Origin: RGIG995 sp045603745
GTDB lineage: Bacteria > Bacillota > Clostridia > Oscillospirales > UBA644
Direction of reading: 5' to 3'
DNA length: 64,000 nucleotides
Assembly: GCA_045603745.1 (NCBI GenBank)
Contig: JAZUMQ010000049.1
Coordinates: 1-64,000 of the forward strand
In this document: piece after piece, positions 16,767 to 24,437 of the stretch
Numbering within the stretch: the first letter of the stretch is position 1
How the letters are laid out: each line of letters starts with the position of its first letter
Notes under the pieces: generated by a model
What the model saw: only the letters and a program-made list of their open reading frames with translations
Database searches by the model: none
Told to the model about the DNA's origin: nothing
Translations under genes and position numbers: made by a program

Positions 16767-19488
16767 TCTCGTAAAAATCTACAAACCGAAAAAAGGCGTG
16801 CCGGTTCGAGCGTTAGACGGGGTTACGTTGACCTTTCCGGAAAAGGGTATGGTTTTCCTTTTAGGAAAATCAGGAAGCGGGAAATCCACCCTTTTAAACG
16901 TCCTGGGAGGGCTCGACCGATACGATGAAGGTGAAATCCGAATCAAAGGGGTTTCGTCCAAAGATTTTAAACAAAGTCATTTCGATTCCTACCGCAATAC
17001 CTACGTAGGATTTATTTTCCAGGAATACAATATTCTGGAACAATTTTCCGTGGGAGCAAATATAGCCCTGGCTTTGCAGTTGCAAGGAAAAAAGGCAGAC
17101 GATGATACCATCAATGCCATTCTTAATCAAGTAGATCTGGACGGCTATGGAAACCGAAAGCCCAACGAACTGTCCGGCGGACAAAAACAGCGGGTTGCCA
17201 TTGCCCGTGCGTTGGTAAAATCTCCGGAAATCATTATGGCAGACGAACCGACGGGGGCATTGGATTCGGTCACCGGGAAACAGGTTTTGGAAACGTTGAA
17301 AAAGTTATCCAAAGAAAAACTGGTGATCATCGTTTCTCACGACCGGGAATTTGCGGAAACCTACGCCGATCGGATCATTGAATTGGCAGACGGAAAGGTT
17401 ATCGACGACGTGGAACGTTCGGGTGAACTCTTAGAAGAACCCGAAGAGCTGATCTACGAAGAAAACACCGTCACCGTTCCCGGAGGGTATCATCTGACCG
17501 AAGAAGACCGCATTGCCATCAACGAATATCTGGATTCTCGCAAGGGTGAAGGACTGACCATTGTGGGCAGTCAAAAAAAGAAACGTTTTGGGTTTACCAA
17601 AACAAATCAAAACAATATTAAACAAGCGGGTGGAACGTTCCGGCTGATCAAATCCCGTCTTCCCTTCCGTTTTGCCTTCCCCATGGGGGCAAGCGGGCTG
17701 AAACACAAGAAAATCCGCCTCGTATTCACCATTCTTCTTTCTTGTATCGCCTTTGGGCTGTTCGGATTGGCGGATACTTTTGCGTCCTACGACCATATCC
17801 GCACCAGCACCGATTCGATCATTGATTCCAACATTCATTATGCTTCGGTGGAAAAAATGGTGGCGGTCAAGGATAACGATGGGAAGATTATCTACTACGA
17901 GGGAGTAAAACTGAGCCAAAAAGATTTGGACGAAATCAAAGAAGCCACCGGCGTTTCCTTAGAAGGAGTTTATCTACACAACTACGACTATCCTTCCTTC
18001 GAGAAAAACGTGGGCGATGCGCCGAAGGAACCCTCTCTTTATGAGCCCGAAGCCGCAGGCTACGTGGAAATCACAGAAGAAACGCTTCAAAGCATGGGTA
18101 GTTCGGTCGTTGCCGGAAAGTTGCCCGACGGAAATAAGAATGAAATTGCAATTTCGGTCTTTTTCTACGGACTTTTTGCGGAACGTGGATATTATGAAAA
18201 TACAAAAGACGAAAATGCAACCGTCATTCCAATTCAAAAATACGATGACATCATCGGAAAAACCGTCCTTTTAAACGAAAAAGAATACACCGTTACCGCC
18301 GTGGTAGATACCGGATTTAATCTGGAACGCTACAAGCCGCTGATCGAAGACCAGGTCGGGGCTACGGAAGCGGATATGCTGGTTCTTTACGCCCTACGGC
18401 AAGAATTTCAGTATGCAGTCAGAAACAGCCTTGCGGGAACGATTATGGTAGGTCCCGGCGCCGTAAAAACCATGGAAAAAGGCAATCCGGTCTATTACGG
18501 TTATAACGGTGGGGAATCGTTCCCCTTTACGGTAAAAGACGGAACGGTAGATTTGTGGCTTCACACGTGGCAGTACGGCAAACTTTCGGAAAATACCCAT
18601 TTGGATATTTTGTGGCTGGACGGACAGCCCCGCACCGTATTGGGAGAAAAAGAGATTGTACTTCCTGCGTCGATGTTTGAAAACTGTATTTATACCGAAG
18701 AACCGGAAAAATACCTTCCCTCTTATATTGAAAAGATGGAAATCCCCGATTATTCTCACATCGCGAATTTGAAGTTCAGCCAACGCTTTACGTCTTATGA
18801 AAACGGAGAATTTACCGAAACTTATGAAGACGGTTACCGTATCGTAGGCTTGATTCAAGGGATACCGAACGAAGAATTTCTTTTGATGAACGATGCCTTT
18901 GTGGAGAAAAACACCGTTAAAAACGACGGAATTTGGGATCACGCCATCGGAGGAATGCCGGAACGCCGCGGCGACGTAGAAAACCTGGTAACCTACTGTT
19001 TGAAAGGCTCGGACGAAATTGTTTACGAATTGATCAATCCCGCCTGTTACGAACTGAACGTGGTCAATGAAATTTTGCAGGCGCTTTCCAAAGTATTCCT
19101 TTGGGTGGGCGTTGGGTTTGCGGTTTTTGCGGCGTTGCTCTTGTCCAACTTTATCGGAACGAGTATTTCTTACAAGAAGCAAGAAATCGGCATTTTGCGT
19201 GCCATCGGATCTCGCGGAAACGACGTATTCCGGATTTTCTTCTCGGAAAGTTTCTTGATTGCCGCCATCAATTTCGTCCTTTCTGCCATCGGAACGGGCG
19301 TGGTGACCGCCATCATCAACTGGGCAATCCGCCACGAAACCGGACTTCTCATTACACTGTTGCATTTCGGAATCCGGCAAGTAGTTCTACTTTTGTTCGT
19401 CAGCATTCTGATTGCCGCGGTAGCAAGTTTCATTCCGGTGAAGAAAATTGCATCAAAACGCCCCATCGATGCCATTCGAGACAGATAA
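16750..19488 (+). CDS. ABC transporter with fused ATPase and FtsX-type permease
   Basis: The 912-residue protein carries a MacB/LolD-type ATPase at residues 1-220 (Walker A GKSGSGKST about 41, signature LSGGQKQR about 140, Walker B/DEPTGALD about 163, H-loop VSHD). A linker follows, then a membrane helix near 323-345, a roughly 430-residue extracytoplasmic domain and three C-terminal helices (about 780-895) with the FtsX motif KQEIGILRAIGSRG. This four-helix layout suggests a mechanotransmission or peptide-sensing exporter rather than a substrate channel. Linkage to a regulator and kinase resembles antimicrobial-peptide resistance modules; the substrate is not known. Confidence 0.87.
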   Translation: MLQTIDLVKIYKPKKGVPVRALDGVTLTFPEKGMVFLLGKSGSGKSTLLNVLGGLDRYDEGEIRIKGVSSKDFKQSHFDSYRNTYVGFIFQEYNILEQFSVGANIALALQLQGKKADDDTINAILNQVDLDGYGNRKPNELSGGQKQRVAIARALVKSPEIIMADEPTGALDSVTGKQVLETLKKLSKEKLVIIVSHDREFAETYADRIIELADGKVIDDVERSGELLEEPEELIYEENTVTVPGGYHLTEEDRIAINEYLDSRKGEGLTIVGSQKKKRFGFTKTNQNNIKQAGGTFRLIKSRLPFRFAFPMGASGLKHKKIRLVFTILLSCIAFGLFGLADTFASYDHIRTSTDSIIDSNIHYASVEKMVAVKDNDGKIIYYEGVKLSQKDLDEIKEATGVSLEGVYLHNYDYPSFEKNVGDAPKEPSLYEPEAAGYVEITEETLQSMGSSVVAGKLPDGNKNEIAISVFFYGLFAERGYYENTKDENATVIPIQKYDDIIGKTVLLNEKEYTVTAVVDTGFNLERYKPLIEDQVGATEADMLVLYALRQEFQYAVRNSLAGTIMVGPGAVKTMEKGNPVYYGYNGGESFPFTVKDGTVDLWLHTWQYGKLSENTHLDILWLDGQPRTVLGEKEIVLPASMFENCIYTEEPEKYLPSYIEKMEIPDYSHIANLKFSQRFTSYENGEFTETYEDGYRIVGLIQGIPNEEFLLMNDAFVEKNTVKNDGIWDHAIGGMPERRGDVENLVTYCLKGSDEIVYELINPACYELNVVNEILQALSKVFLWVGVGFAVFAALLLSNFIGTSISYKKQEIGILRAIGSRGNDVFRIFFSESFLIAAINFVLSAIGTGVVTAIINWAIRHETGLLITLLHFGIRQVVLLLFVSILIAAVASFIPVKKIASKRPIDAIRDR

Positions 19489-19512
19489 ACGACGTTAAAA
19501 GGAGACGGTTCC

Positions 19513-20235
19513 ATGAAAAACCGTGTCAAGGAAAAAATAAAACATCTGACACCGAAGCAAAAAAAGCTCTTCGGAGCAATCACCATTCTTGTCTTCCTTG
19601 CTTTCGTAGTATTGGTCACCCTTTTCATCGGGCGACCGATGCTGCGCTTCGTCTCTGAGCCGGAATTATTCCGGAATTGGGTGGACGGGCACGGCATCTG
19701 GGGACGGTTATTATTCCTTGGAATGATGATATTTCAGGTGTTTTTCGCCATCATTCCCGGAGAACCGTTGGAGATCGGCGCGGGGTACGCTTTCGGCGCC
19801 ATTGAAGGAACGTTGCTTTGCCTTATCGGGACAACGATCGGGGGTATTTTAGTTTTTCTTTTGGTGCGAAAAATCGGGGTTCGGCTGGTGGAAGTTTTCT
19901 TCCCCATCGAAAAGATCCGGTCATTATGGTTCTTACGGACGGCGAAGCGGAGAAATTGGTTGACCTTTTTTCTCTTTTTCATTCCCGGCACGCCGAAAGA
20001 TTTGTTGTGCTATTTCGTCGGGTTGACCGATATGAAACTATCCACTTGGATTTGGATCACGTCCATCGCACGGATTCCGTCGGTGGTCACTTCCACCATC
20101 GGGGGCGACGCCTTGGGTGAAGAACAGTACGTCCTTGCCATTGTCGCTTTTGCCGTTACGGCAATCGTCAGCATTGTGGGAATTTTGATCTATCAGAAGA
20201 TCATCAAACCCAGACGAAAGAAGAAAGGAAAATGA
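19513..20235 (+). CDS. TVP38/TMEM64 (VTT-domain) membrane protein
   Basis: The 240-residue protein has a basic N-terminus, then five to six membrane helices. The VTT/DedA-like core is visible as IIPGEPLEIGAGYAFGAIEGTLLCLIGTTIGG split around residues 75-110, and FFIPGTPKDLLCYFVGLTDM near 155-175. The basic tail is KPRRKKKGK. Related proteins are implicated in lipid scrambling or undecaprenyl-phosphate handling; no function is proven for this subgroup. AAAAGGAGACGG precedes the ATG, 24 nt after the transporter gene, so it may belong to the same operon. Confidence 0.85.
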   Translation: MKNRVKEKIKHLTPKQKKLFGAITILVFLAFVVLVTLFIGRPMLRFVSEPELFRNWVDGHGIWGRLLFLGMMIFQVFFAIIPGEPLEIGAGYAFGAIEGTLLCLIGTTIGGILVFLLVRKIGVRLVEVFFPIEKIRSLWFLRTAKRRNWLTFFLFFIPGTPKDLLCYFVGLTDMKLSTWIWITSIARIPSVVTSTIGGDALGEEQYVLAIVAFAVTAIVSIVGILIYQKIIKPRRKKKGK

Positions 20236-20237
20236 CA

Positions 20238-20531
20238 ATGAAGAAAAAAGTGTTTACTATTATTCTTCTTTTCGCCCTATTTACTGTCACGATTCTTTGG
20301 GGATCGGGTGTCGTTCCAAAACAAATCGGAAAAATATACGGAATGAAAGAAGTTCAAAAACAGTTTCCTGAAAAAAATCTACAATTCAAGGAGATTGAAT
20401 GGAGCAAATTTCACGGAGACTACGTCATCACTTTTACGGATTCTTATGAATCAAGTTACTCCTGTATCATTGGTCCCTGTTATTTTCCCTGCTCCTTGGG
20501 ACAGGGTATCGTCGCTTGGGAAGAACATTGA
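20238..20531 (+). CDS. Small secreted or membrane-anchored hypothetical protein
   Basis: The 97-residue product has an N-terminal MKKKVFTIILLFALFTVTIL segment, a signal peptide or anchor. A short soluble part follows (SYSCIIGPCYFPCS, three Cys within about ten residues). It overlaps or abuts the TVP38 gene: an ATG at 20232 overlaps the preceding stop, but the ATG at 20238 has better spacing from AAAGGAAA. A terminator follows directly. I recognise no family. Confidence 0.6.
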   Translation: MKKKVFTIILLFALFTVTILWGSGVVPKQIGKIYGMKEVQKQFPEKNLQFKEIEWSKFHGDYVITFTDSYESSYSCIIGPCYFPCSLGQGIVAWEEH

Positions 20532-20543
20532 ATATCCTTTGAC

Positions 20544-20574
20544 CGATGCGGAAAATTCCGTATCGGTTTTCCTT
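20544..20574 (+). terminator. Intrinsic terminator before spoIVA
   Basis: The stem CCGATGCGG/CCGTATCGG (20544-20552, 20559-20567; one G-T pair) is followed by TTTTCC. Confidence 0.75.
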
Positions 20575-20649
20575 TGCTATTACGATGTCATAAATCTGTC
20601 CAAGGAGACATAAGATGGTACAAAACAATGAGCAGACGGAGGAAGACCT

Positions 20650-22128
20650 ATGGCAAATGCAAGCATTTATCAGGACATTGCCGCCCGGACGGGCGGAGAC
20701 ATTTACATCGGCGTTGTGGGTCCGGTACGAACCGGAAAATCCACCTTTATTAAGAAGTTTATGGAAGCCTTGGTTCTTCCCAATATCGCCGACCCCTACG
20801 GAAAGGATCGGGCGACCGACGAATTGCCTCAATCCGCCGCGGGACGAACCATTATGACCACCGAGCCGAAATTTATTCCCAACGAGGCGGTGGAAGTCAG
20901 TTTGCAGGAAAATGCGTCTTTCCGGGTACGAATGATTGATTGCGTGGGGTATATCGTTCCGGACGCTTTGGGATATATTGAAAACGATCAGCCCCGAATG
21001 GTGCGCACCCCTTGGTTTGAAGAACCGGTGCCCTTTAACATGGCGGCGGAAGTAGGAACCCAAAAAGTAATTCGAGAACATTCGACCATCGGACTTGTGG
21101 TAACCACCGACGGAAGTATCAGTGAGATCGGAAGAGAAAGTTATCTGGAAGCGGAGGCGAGAGTCATCAAGGAATTACAGGAGATCAACAAACCCTTCGT
21201 GGTGTTGTTGAATTCCGTCTCCCCCAAAGCTCCGCAAACTGCAGAATTATGCGAAAAAATGAAGCAAGAATACGGCGTTCCGGTGTTGCCGGTAGATTGT
21301 ATGAATCTCACCGAAAAAACGGTACGCAGAATCTTGGAACAGATCTTATTTGAATTCCCCATTCGGGAAATTGGGATCAAAATGCCCCCTTGGATCGGAT
21401 TTCTGGAAGAAGATCACCCCATTCGTAAAGGAGTCATGGACGATCTGTGTGAATCGGCGCGGTGCTTGAAAAAGATCCGGGAAACCGATGGATTGATCGA
21501 ACGGCTGAGGGAAAATCCCTACATTATCGACACAGATTTGGACGGTGTGGAACTGGGGTGTGGGAAAGTTTCCATTCACGCCACGTTACCGCAAAATCTG
21601 TTTTATCAGATCCTGAGCGAAACTACAGGGGTCACGGTGGAAAACGAAGGGGATTTGATTGCCGTATTATCCGACCTTGCCCGGAGCAAGAGACAGGTGG
21701 AAAAATTATCCAACGCGTTCACGGAAGCGAATTTGAGGGGATACGGAATCGTCACGCCGTCCATCGAGGAACTTTCTTTAGAAGAGCCGGAAATCACGAA
21801 ACAGGGAGGTCGGTACGGTGTTCGGTTAAAAGCATCGGCGCCTTCTTATCACATCATCAAAGCAACCATCGAAACTGAAGTTGCGCCCATCGTGGGAAGT
21901 GAAAAACAATCGGAAGATCTGGTAAAATATCTGTTGACCGAGTTTGAAGAATCGCCTCAGAAAATTTGGGATAGCAACATTTTCGGGAAATCGTTGCACG
22001 AACTGGTAACGGAAGGGCTGCATACGAAATTAAATCATCTGTCCGACGATTCGCGGCTGAAGTTACAGGAAACCTTGGAGAGAATCACCAACGAAGGTAG
22101 CGGCGGACTGATCTGCATTATACTTTAA
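20650..22128 (+). CDS. spoIVA: Stage IV sporulation protein A (spore coat basement-layer ATPase)
   Basis: The 492-residue protein matches Bacillus SpoIVA across its length. SpoIVA polymerises with ATP hydrolysis on the forespore surface and anchors the coat. The N-terminus (IYQDIAARTGGDIYIGVVG) and P-loop GPVRTGKST (about residues 25-33) are diagnostic. The extreme C-terminus (GSGGLICIIL) resembles the conserved membrane-contact end. The start follows GACGGAGGAAGACCT and matches the family start. It is strong evidence that the organism sporulates. Confidence 0.96.
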   Translation: MANASIYQDIAARTGGDIYIGVVGPVRTGKSTFIKKFMEALVLPNIADPYGKDRATDELPQSAAGRTIMTTEPKFIPNEAVEVSLQENASFRVRMIDCVGYIVPDALGYIENDQPRMVRTPWFEEPVPFNMAAEVGTQKVIREHSTIGLVVTTDGSISEIGRESYLEAEARVIKELQEINKPFVVLLNSVSPKAPQTAELCEKMKQEYGVPVLPVDCMNLTEKTVRRILEQILFEFPIREIGIKMPPWIGFLEEDHPIRKGVMDDLCESARCLKKIRETDGLIERLRENPYIIDTDLDGVELGCGKVSIHATLPQNLFYQILSETTGVTVENEGDLIAVLSDLARSKRQVEKLSNAFTEANLRGYGIVTPSIEELSLEEPEITKQGGRYGVRLKASAPSYHIIKATIETEVAPIVGSEKQSEDLVKYLLTEFEESPQKIWDSNIFGKSLHELVTEGLHTKLNHLSDDSRLKLQETLERITNEGSGGLICIIL

Positions 22129-22133
22129 AAGTG

Positions 22134-22165
22134 AAAGGAGCGTGTTTTTCACGCTCCTTTTTTTC
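22134..22165 (+). terminator. Intrinsic terminator of spoIVA
   Basis: The 11-bp stem AAAGGAGCGTG/CACGCTCCTTT (22134-22144, 22150-22160) runs into T5. Confidence 0.92.
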
Positions 22166-22168
22166 ACG

Positions 22169-22193
22169 AAAAAAGCGCCGCAAACTGCGGCGC
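22169..22193 (-). terminator. Intrinsic terminator of the rqcP-to-S1 gene block
   Basis: The 8-bp stem TGCGGCGC/GCGCCGCA with loop AAC (22175-22193) is followed on the minus strand by six T (plus-strand A-run 22169-22174). It lies 30 nt past the S1-protein stop, back to back with the spoIVA terminator. Confidence 0.92.
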
Positions 22194-22222
22194 AATTCCT
22201 TTTATGAAGTTTATTCTAAACA

Positions 22223-22669
22223 TCATTTTCGGGAACGTTTTCGGCCTCTGCCGTCTTCTTTCGCTTTCAGGTCAGAAAGTTTGGAATCGGAATCCTGCTT
22301 AAATTTCTGCAACATATCCTCGAAAGACGCGGGACCTTTGGGTTCTGCGGGGGCAAAATCAACCCGTAAATCAGGGCGGTATGTATTCTGAGCAGGGCGA
22401 GAAGGACGTTCCTGCCGGGCGGGTTGTTCCGGTTTAGGCATCGCCTGACGAATGGAAAGATTGATCCGTCCTTTGTCGTCGATGCTGACCACTTTAACCT
22501 TCACTTCGTCTCCCACGTTCAAATGCTCGCTGATGTCGGTGACAAAGCCCGTGGAAACCTCCGAAATATGCACAAGGCCGGACTTGCCTTCTTCCAATGC
22601 CACAAAGGCACCGAATTTCGCAATTCCGGTCACTTTTCCTTCTGTAATTACCCCGATTTCAATCGCCAT
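22223..22669 (-). CDS. S1-domain RNA-binding protein (YabR/GSP13-like)
   Basis: The 148-residue protein has one S1 domain at about residues 1-75 (GVITEGKVTGIAKFGAFVAL, SGLVHISEVS, GDEVKVKVVSIDDKGRINLS). A low-complexity basic/Pro tail follows. The YabR/GSP13 family binds ribosomes or RNA. I chose ATG 22669 because it matches the family start MAIEIG; an in-frame TTG eight codons upstream has no better ribosome site. Its place after divIC repeats the Bacillus order. Confidence 0.85.
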   Translation of the reverse strand: MAIEIGVITEGKVTGIAKFGAFVALEEGKSGLVHISEVSTGFVTDISEHLNVGDEVKVKVVSIDDKGRINLSIRQAMPKPEQPARQERPSRPAQNTYRPDLRVDFAPAEPKGPASFEDMLQKFKQDSDSKLSDLKAKEDGRGRKRSRK

Positions 22670-22739
22670 AAATTGGACGGTACGGTTTTGCAAAAGGGCA
22701 AACCGTACCCGACTCCCTTCCGTAATTTACAATATATAG

Positions 22740-23018
22740 TTAATAGCCAGTAATATCTTGATAGACCTTTTCATTTGGGTAGCCGTACCCCAGGTTATCC
22801 TCTGCCTGGTTCCGGTAAAAATCTTCTTTGTTTTCTTCCGACAGAATATCTTCAAACTCTCCGTTTTGAAGTTTCTGATCACGAATTTGTTGGGTAACGT
22901 CGTCAATTTCGGCATCTTTTTTAGCGATGTCAATCTTTTTCACCACGAAATTCGTCAAACAGACGGCAAAGACGACGATAAGGAAAATCTGAATCAACTG
23001 TTTAATTCTCTTGCGCAA
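22740..23018 (-). CDS. divIC: Septum formation initiator, DivIC/FtsB-like
   Basis: The 92-residue product has a short basic N-terminus (RKRIKQ), one membrane helix (LIQIFLIVVFAVCLTNFVV), a coiled coil (KKDAEIDDVTQQIRDQKLQ) and the conserved end AEDNLGYGYPNEKVY. It should join FtsL and DivIB/FtsQ in the divisome. No ATG exists at the proper place; I infer a TTG start at 23018, with AGGGA seven bases upstream. This overlaps the yabQ end by 17 nt. The longer open frame into yabQ is probably untranslated. Confidence 0.82.
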   Translation of the reverse strand: MRKRIKQLIQIFLIVVFAVCLTNFVVKKIDIAKKDAEIDDVTQQIRDQKLQNGEFEDILSEENKEDFYRNQAEDNLGYGYPNEKVYQDITGY

Positions 23019-23418
23019 TGGTTTTCCCTGCTTTCGGTGAACTGTGATGTTGTGGCGTCTTACGTTTTTGGTGTCGTTTCCGTCGCTCTCGTTTTGATCG
23101 ACGGAGAAAAAAGTTTTGAATCCGGTAACACAACCGGAGTACAATCAGCCCGACGGTAGAACGTTCTGTCAATCCTCCGGCAAGAAAAGCCAACAGGATA
23201 AAAAGGCGAACCGTTCCGTCATTGACCTCGAAAATAAAGAGAAAGGAGGCCAGGGCAGCAGTAAGGAAATAAAATAAATCCTGAAACAGAACTGCAACTG
23301 CGGGACATTTGACGAATACGCGAAATGCCCGGAGTACGTCATAGACTGCACCCAGGCATGCGCCAAACAACAGAGACCATAGCAATACGGACAACTGTTG
23401 CGCGTTGGAAAGAACCAT
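23002..23418 (-). CDS. yabQ: Spore cortex biosynthesis protein YabQ
   Basis: The 138-residue protein has about four hydrophobic helices in its first 100 residues (SVLLWSLLFGACLGAVYDVLRAF is typical of YabQ) and a strongly basic cytoplasmic tail. In Bacillus YabQ localises to the mother-cell/forespore membranes and is needed for cortex formation. It lies between yabP and divIC, as in other Clostridia and Bacilli. Confidence 0.9.
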   Translation of the reverse strand: MVLSNAQQLSVLLWSLLFGACLGAVYDVLRAFRVFVKCPAVAVLFQDLFYFLTAALASFLFIFEVNDGTVRLFILLAFLAGGLTERSTVGLIVLRLCYRIQNFFLRRSKRERRKRHQKRKTPQHHSSPKAGKTIAQEN

Positions 23419-23433
23419 TCCTCACCCGCCCCC

Positions 23434-23694
23434 TTACTTAAAAATGCGGGTGAGGAAGGATTCCCTTTTTCGTCTTAATTTGGTATATTCCAGGCAGTCC
23501 ACCGTTCCTTCCACGTCGACTTCTCCGACGTCGAGGGAGAGGCGGGAGATGCGGAGGGTCTTCCCTTTCACAAGAAGATCGCCCAATACCGTTACCATGG
23601 AAATACTGTTCTCGTCAAAACCGCAAACTTCCGTCACCCCGGAAACCGAGAGTGAAGCGCGGTTATGCAGAACCAAGTTTTGTGTATCGGTCAT
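23434..23694 (-). CDS. yabP: Sporulation protein YabP
   Basis: The 86-residue beta-rich protein shows the YabP pattern (LVLHNRASLSVSGVTEVCGFDENSISMVTVLG, split here as LHNRASLSVSGVTEV and FDENSISMVT, then GDLLVKGKTLRISRLSLDVGEV). YabP is a mother-cell protein required for cortex assembly with YabQ. It lies 15 nt upstream of yabQ and is preceded by AGAGGAGTGATGC. Confidence 0.92.
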   Translation of the reverse strand: MTDTQNLVLHNRASLSVSGVTEVCGFDENSISMVTVLGDLLVKGKTLRISRLSLDVGEVDVEGTVDCLEYTKLRRKRESFLTRIFK

Positions 23695-23736
23695 TCTTGC
23701 ATCACTCCTCTACCCTAAAGGATATGAGGAATCGAT

Positions 23737-23979
23737 TCATTCTATGACACGGTACATCGTTTCGGCATCCGCCTTTTGGGAATGTTCCGCAACGCGAACC
23801 ACTTCCACTTTCAAAGGAGCATTGCCGAGGGATACCTCCAGAATGTCGCCGACCTTCACGTCGTGGGCGGGCTTTGCGGGCTTACCGTTGACGCTGACAC
23901 GGGAAGCGGAACAAGCATCGCTTGCAACCGTTCGCCGTTTGATCAGACGAGACACTTTGAGATATTTATCAAGACGCAT
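23737..23979 (-). CDS. rqcP: S4-domain ribosome-quality-control factor RqcP (YabO/Hsp15 family)
   Basis: The 80-residue S4-domain protein (MRLDKYLKVSRLIKRRTVA, VSVNGKPAKPAHDVKVGDILEV) matches RqcP. In Bacillus RqcP binds stalled 50S subunits with RqcH and supports C-terminal alanine tailing. It starts 3 nt after the HU stop, so it is probably co-transcribed and coupled with HU, and it opens the conserved yab block. Confidence 0.93.
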   Translation of the reverse strand: MRLDKYLKVSRLIKRRTVASDACSASRVSVNGKPAKPAHDVKVGDILEVSLGNAPLKVEVVRVAEHSQKADAETMYRVIE

Positions 23980-23982
23980 TTC

Positions 23983-24258
23983 TTATTTCACAGCATCCTT
24001 CAGAATGCGACCAGCCTTGAAAACGGGAACTTTGGTAGCGGGGATCTTAATGGTTTCTTCGGGCTTCTGGGGATTGCGGCCTTCTCTTGCAGCTCTTTCA
24101 CGAACGTCGAAGTTACCAAAACCAACCAGCTGAACCTTTTCGCCGGCTTTCAGGGTTTCGGTGATGGTGTCCAGAACACATTCCAGGTAAGCGGCAGCGT
24201 CCTTCTTGGAGACGTCCAGTTTTTCTGCGACTGCAGAGATCAGTTCAAACTTATTCAT
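23983..24258 (-). CDS. hup: HU-family DNA-binding protein
   Basis: The 91-residue nucleoid protein has the HU start MNKFELISAVAEKLDVSKKDA, the VQLVGFGNFDVRERAAREGRNP beta arm (split around residue 47) with the DNA-intercalating Pro, and the C-terminal FKAGRILKDAV. TTAAAGGAGAAAAG precedes the ATG. It has its own strong promoter and a structured leader of about 130 nt. Confidence 0.96.
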   Translation of the reverse strand: MNKFELISAVAEKLDVSKKDAAAYLECVLDTITETLKAGEKVQLVGFGNFDVRERAAREGRNPQKPEETIKIPATKVPVFKAGRILKDAVK

Positions 24259-24317
24259 TTTCTTTTCTCCTTTAAGAAAAAATATTATTTTAGTTCCCCT
24301 TTTCGGGTATGAACTTA

Positions 24318-24393
24318 CACAAAATGTACCCCGCTGATCCCAGCGCGGATAGAAACCCGGTTTTTTCGCAGGACCGCAAGGAAAAACCGGGAC
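24318..24393 (-). promoter_or_regulatory. Structured 5' leader of the HU mRNA
   Basis: Directly after the inferred transcription start the minus strand forms CCCGG-TTTTT...AAAAAA-CCGGG (24356-24391) and then a smaller stem CCGCGCTG/CAGCGGGG (about 24330-24350). A U-rich patch follows the first stem. This could stabilise the RNA, attenuate it, or end transcripts arriving from the flippase gene. Confidence 0.5.
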
Positions 24394-24400
24394 TATAACT

Positions 24401-24429
24401 ATTTTACACTATTTTCCCGCATTTTGCAA
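24401..24429 (-). promoter_or_regulatory. Promoter of hup
   Basis: On the minus strand TTGCAA (plus 24424-24429), a 17-nt spacer and TAAAAT (plus 24401-24406) lie about 145 nt upstream of the HU start. Confidence 0.7.
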
Positions 24430-24437
24430 GAGGCTTG

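Noticed and set aside
20615..20857. 80-codon frame with a fair AAGGAG overlapping the start of spoIVA
   Set aside because: It lies mostly inside spoIVA in another frame and the peptide is Pro-rich shadow sequence. The spoIVA start at 20650 matches the family. A short leader role cannot be excluded, but nothing supports it.
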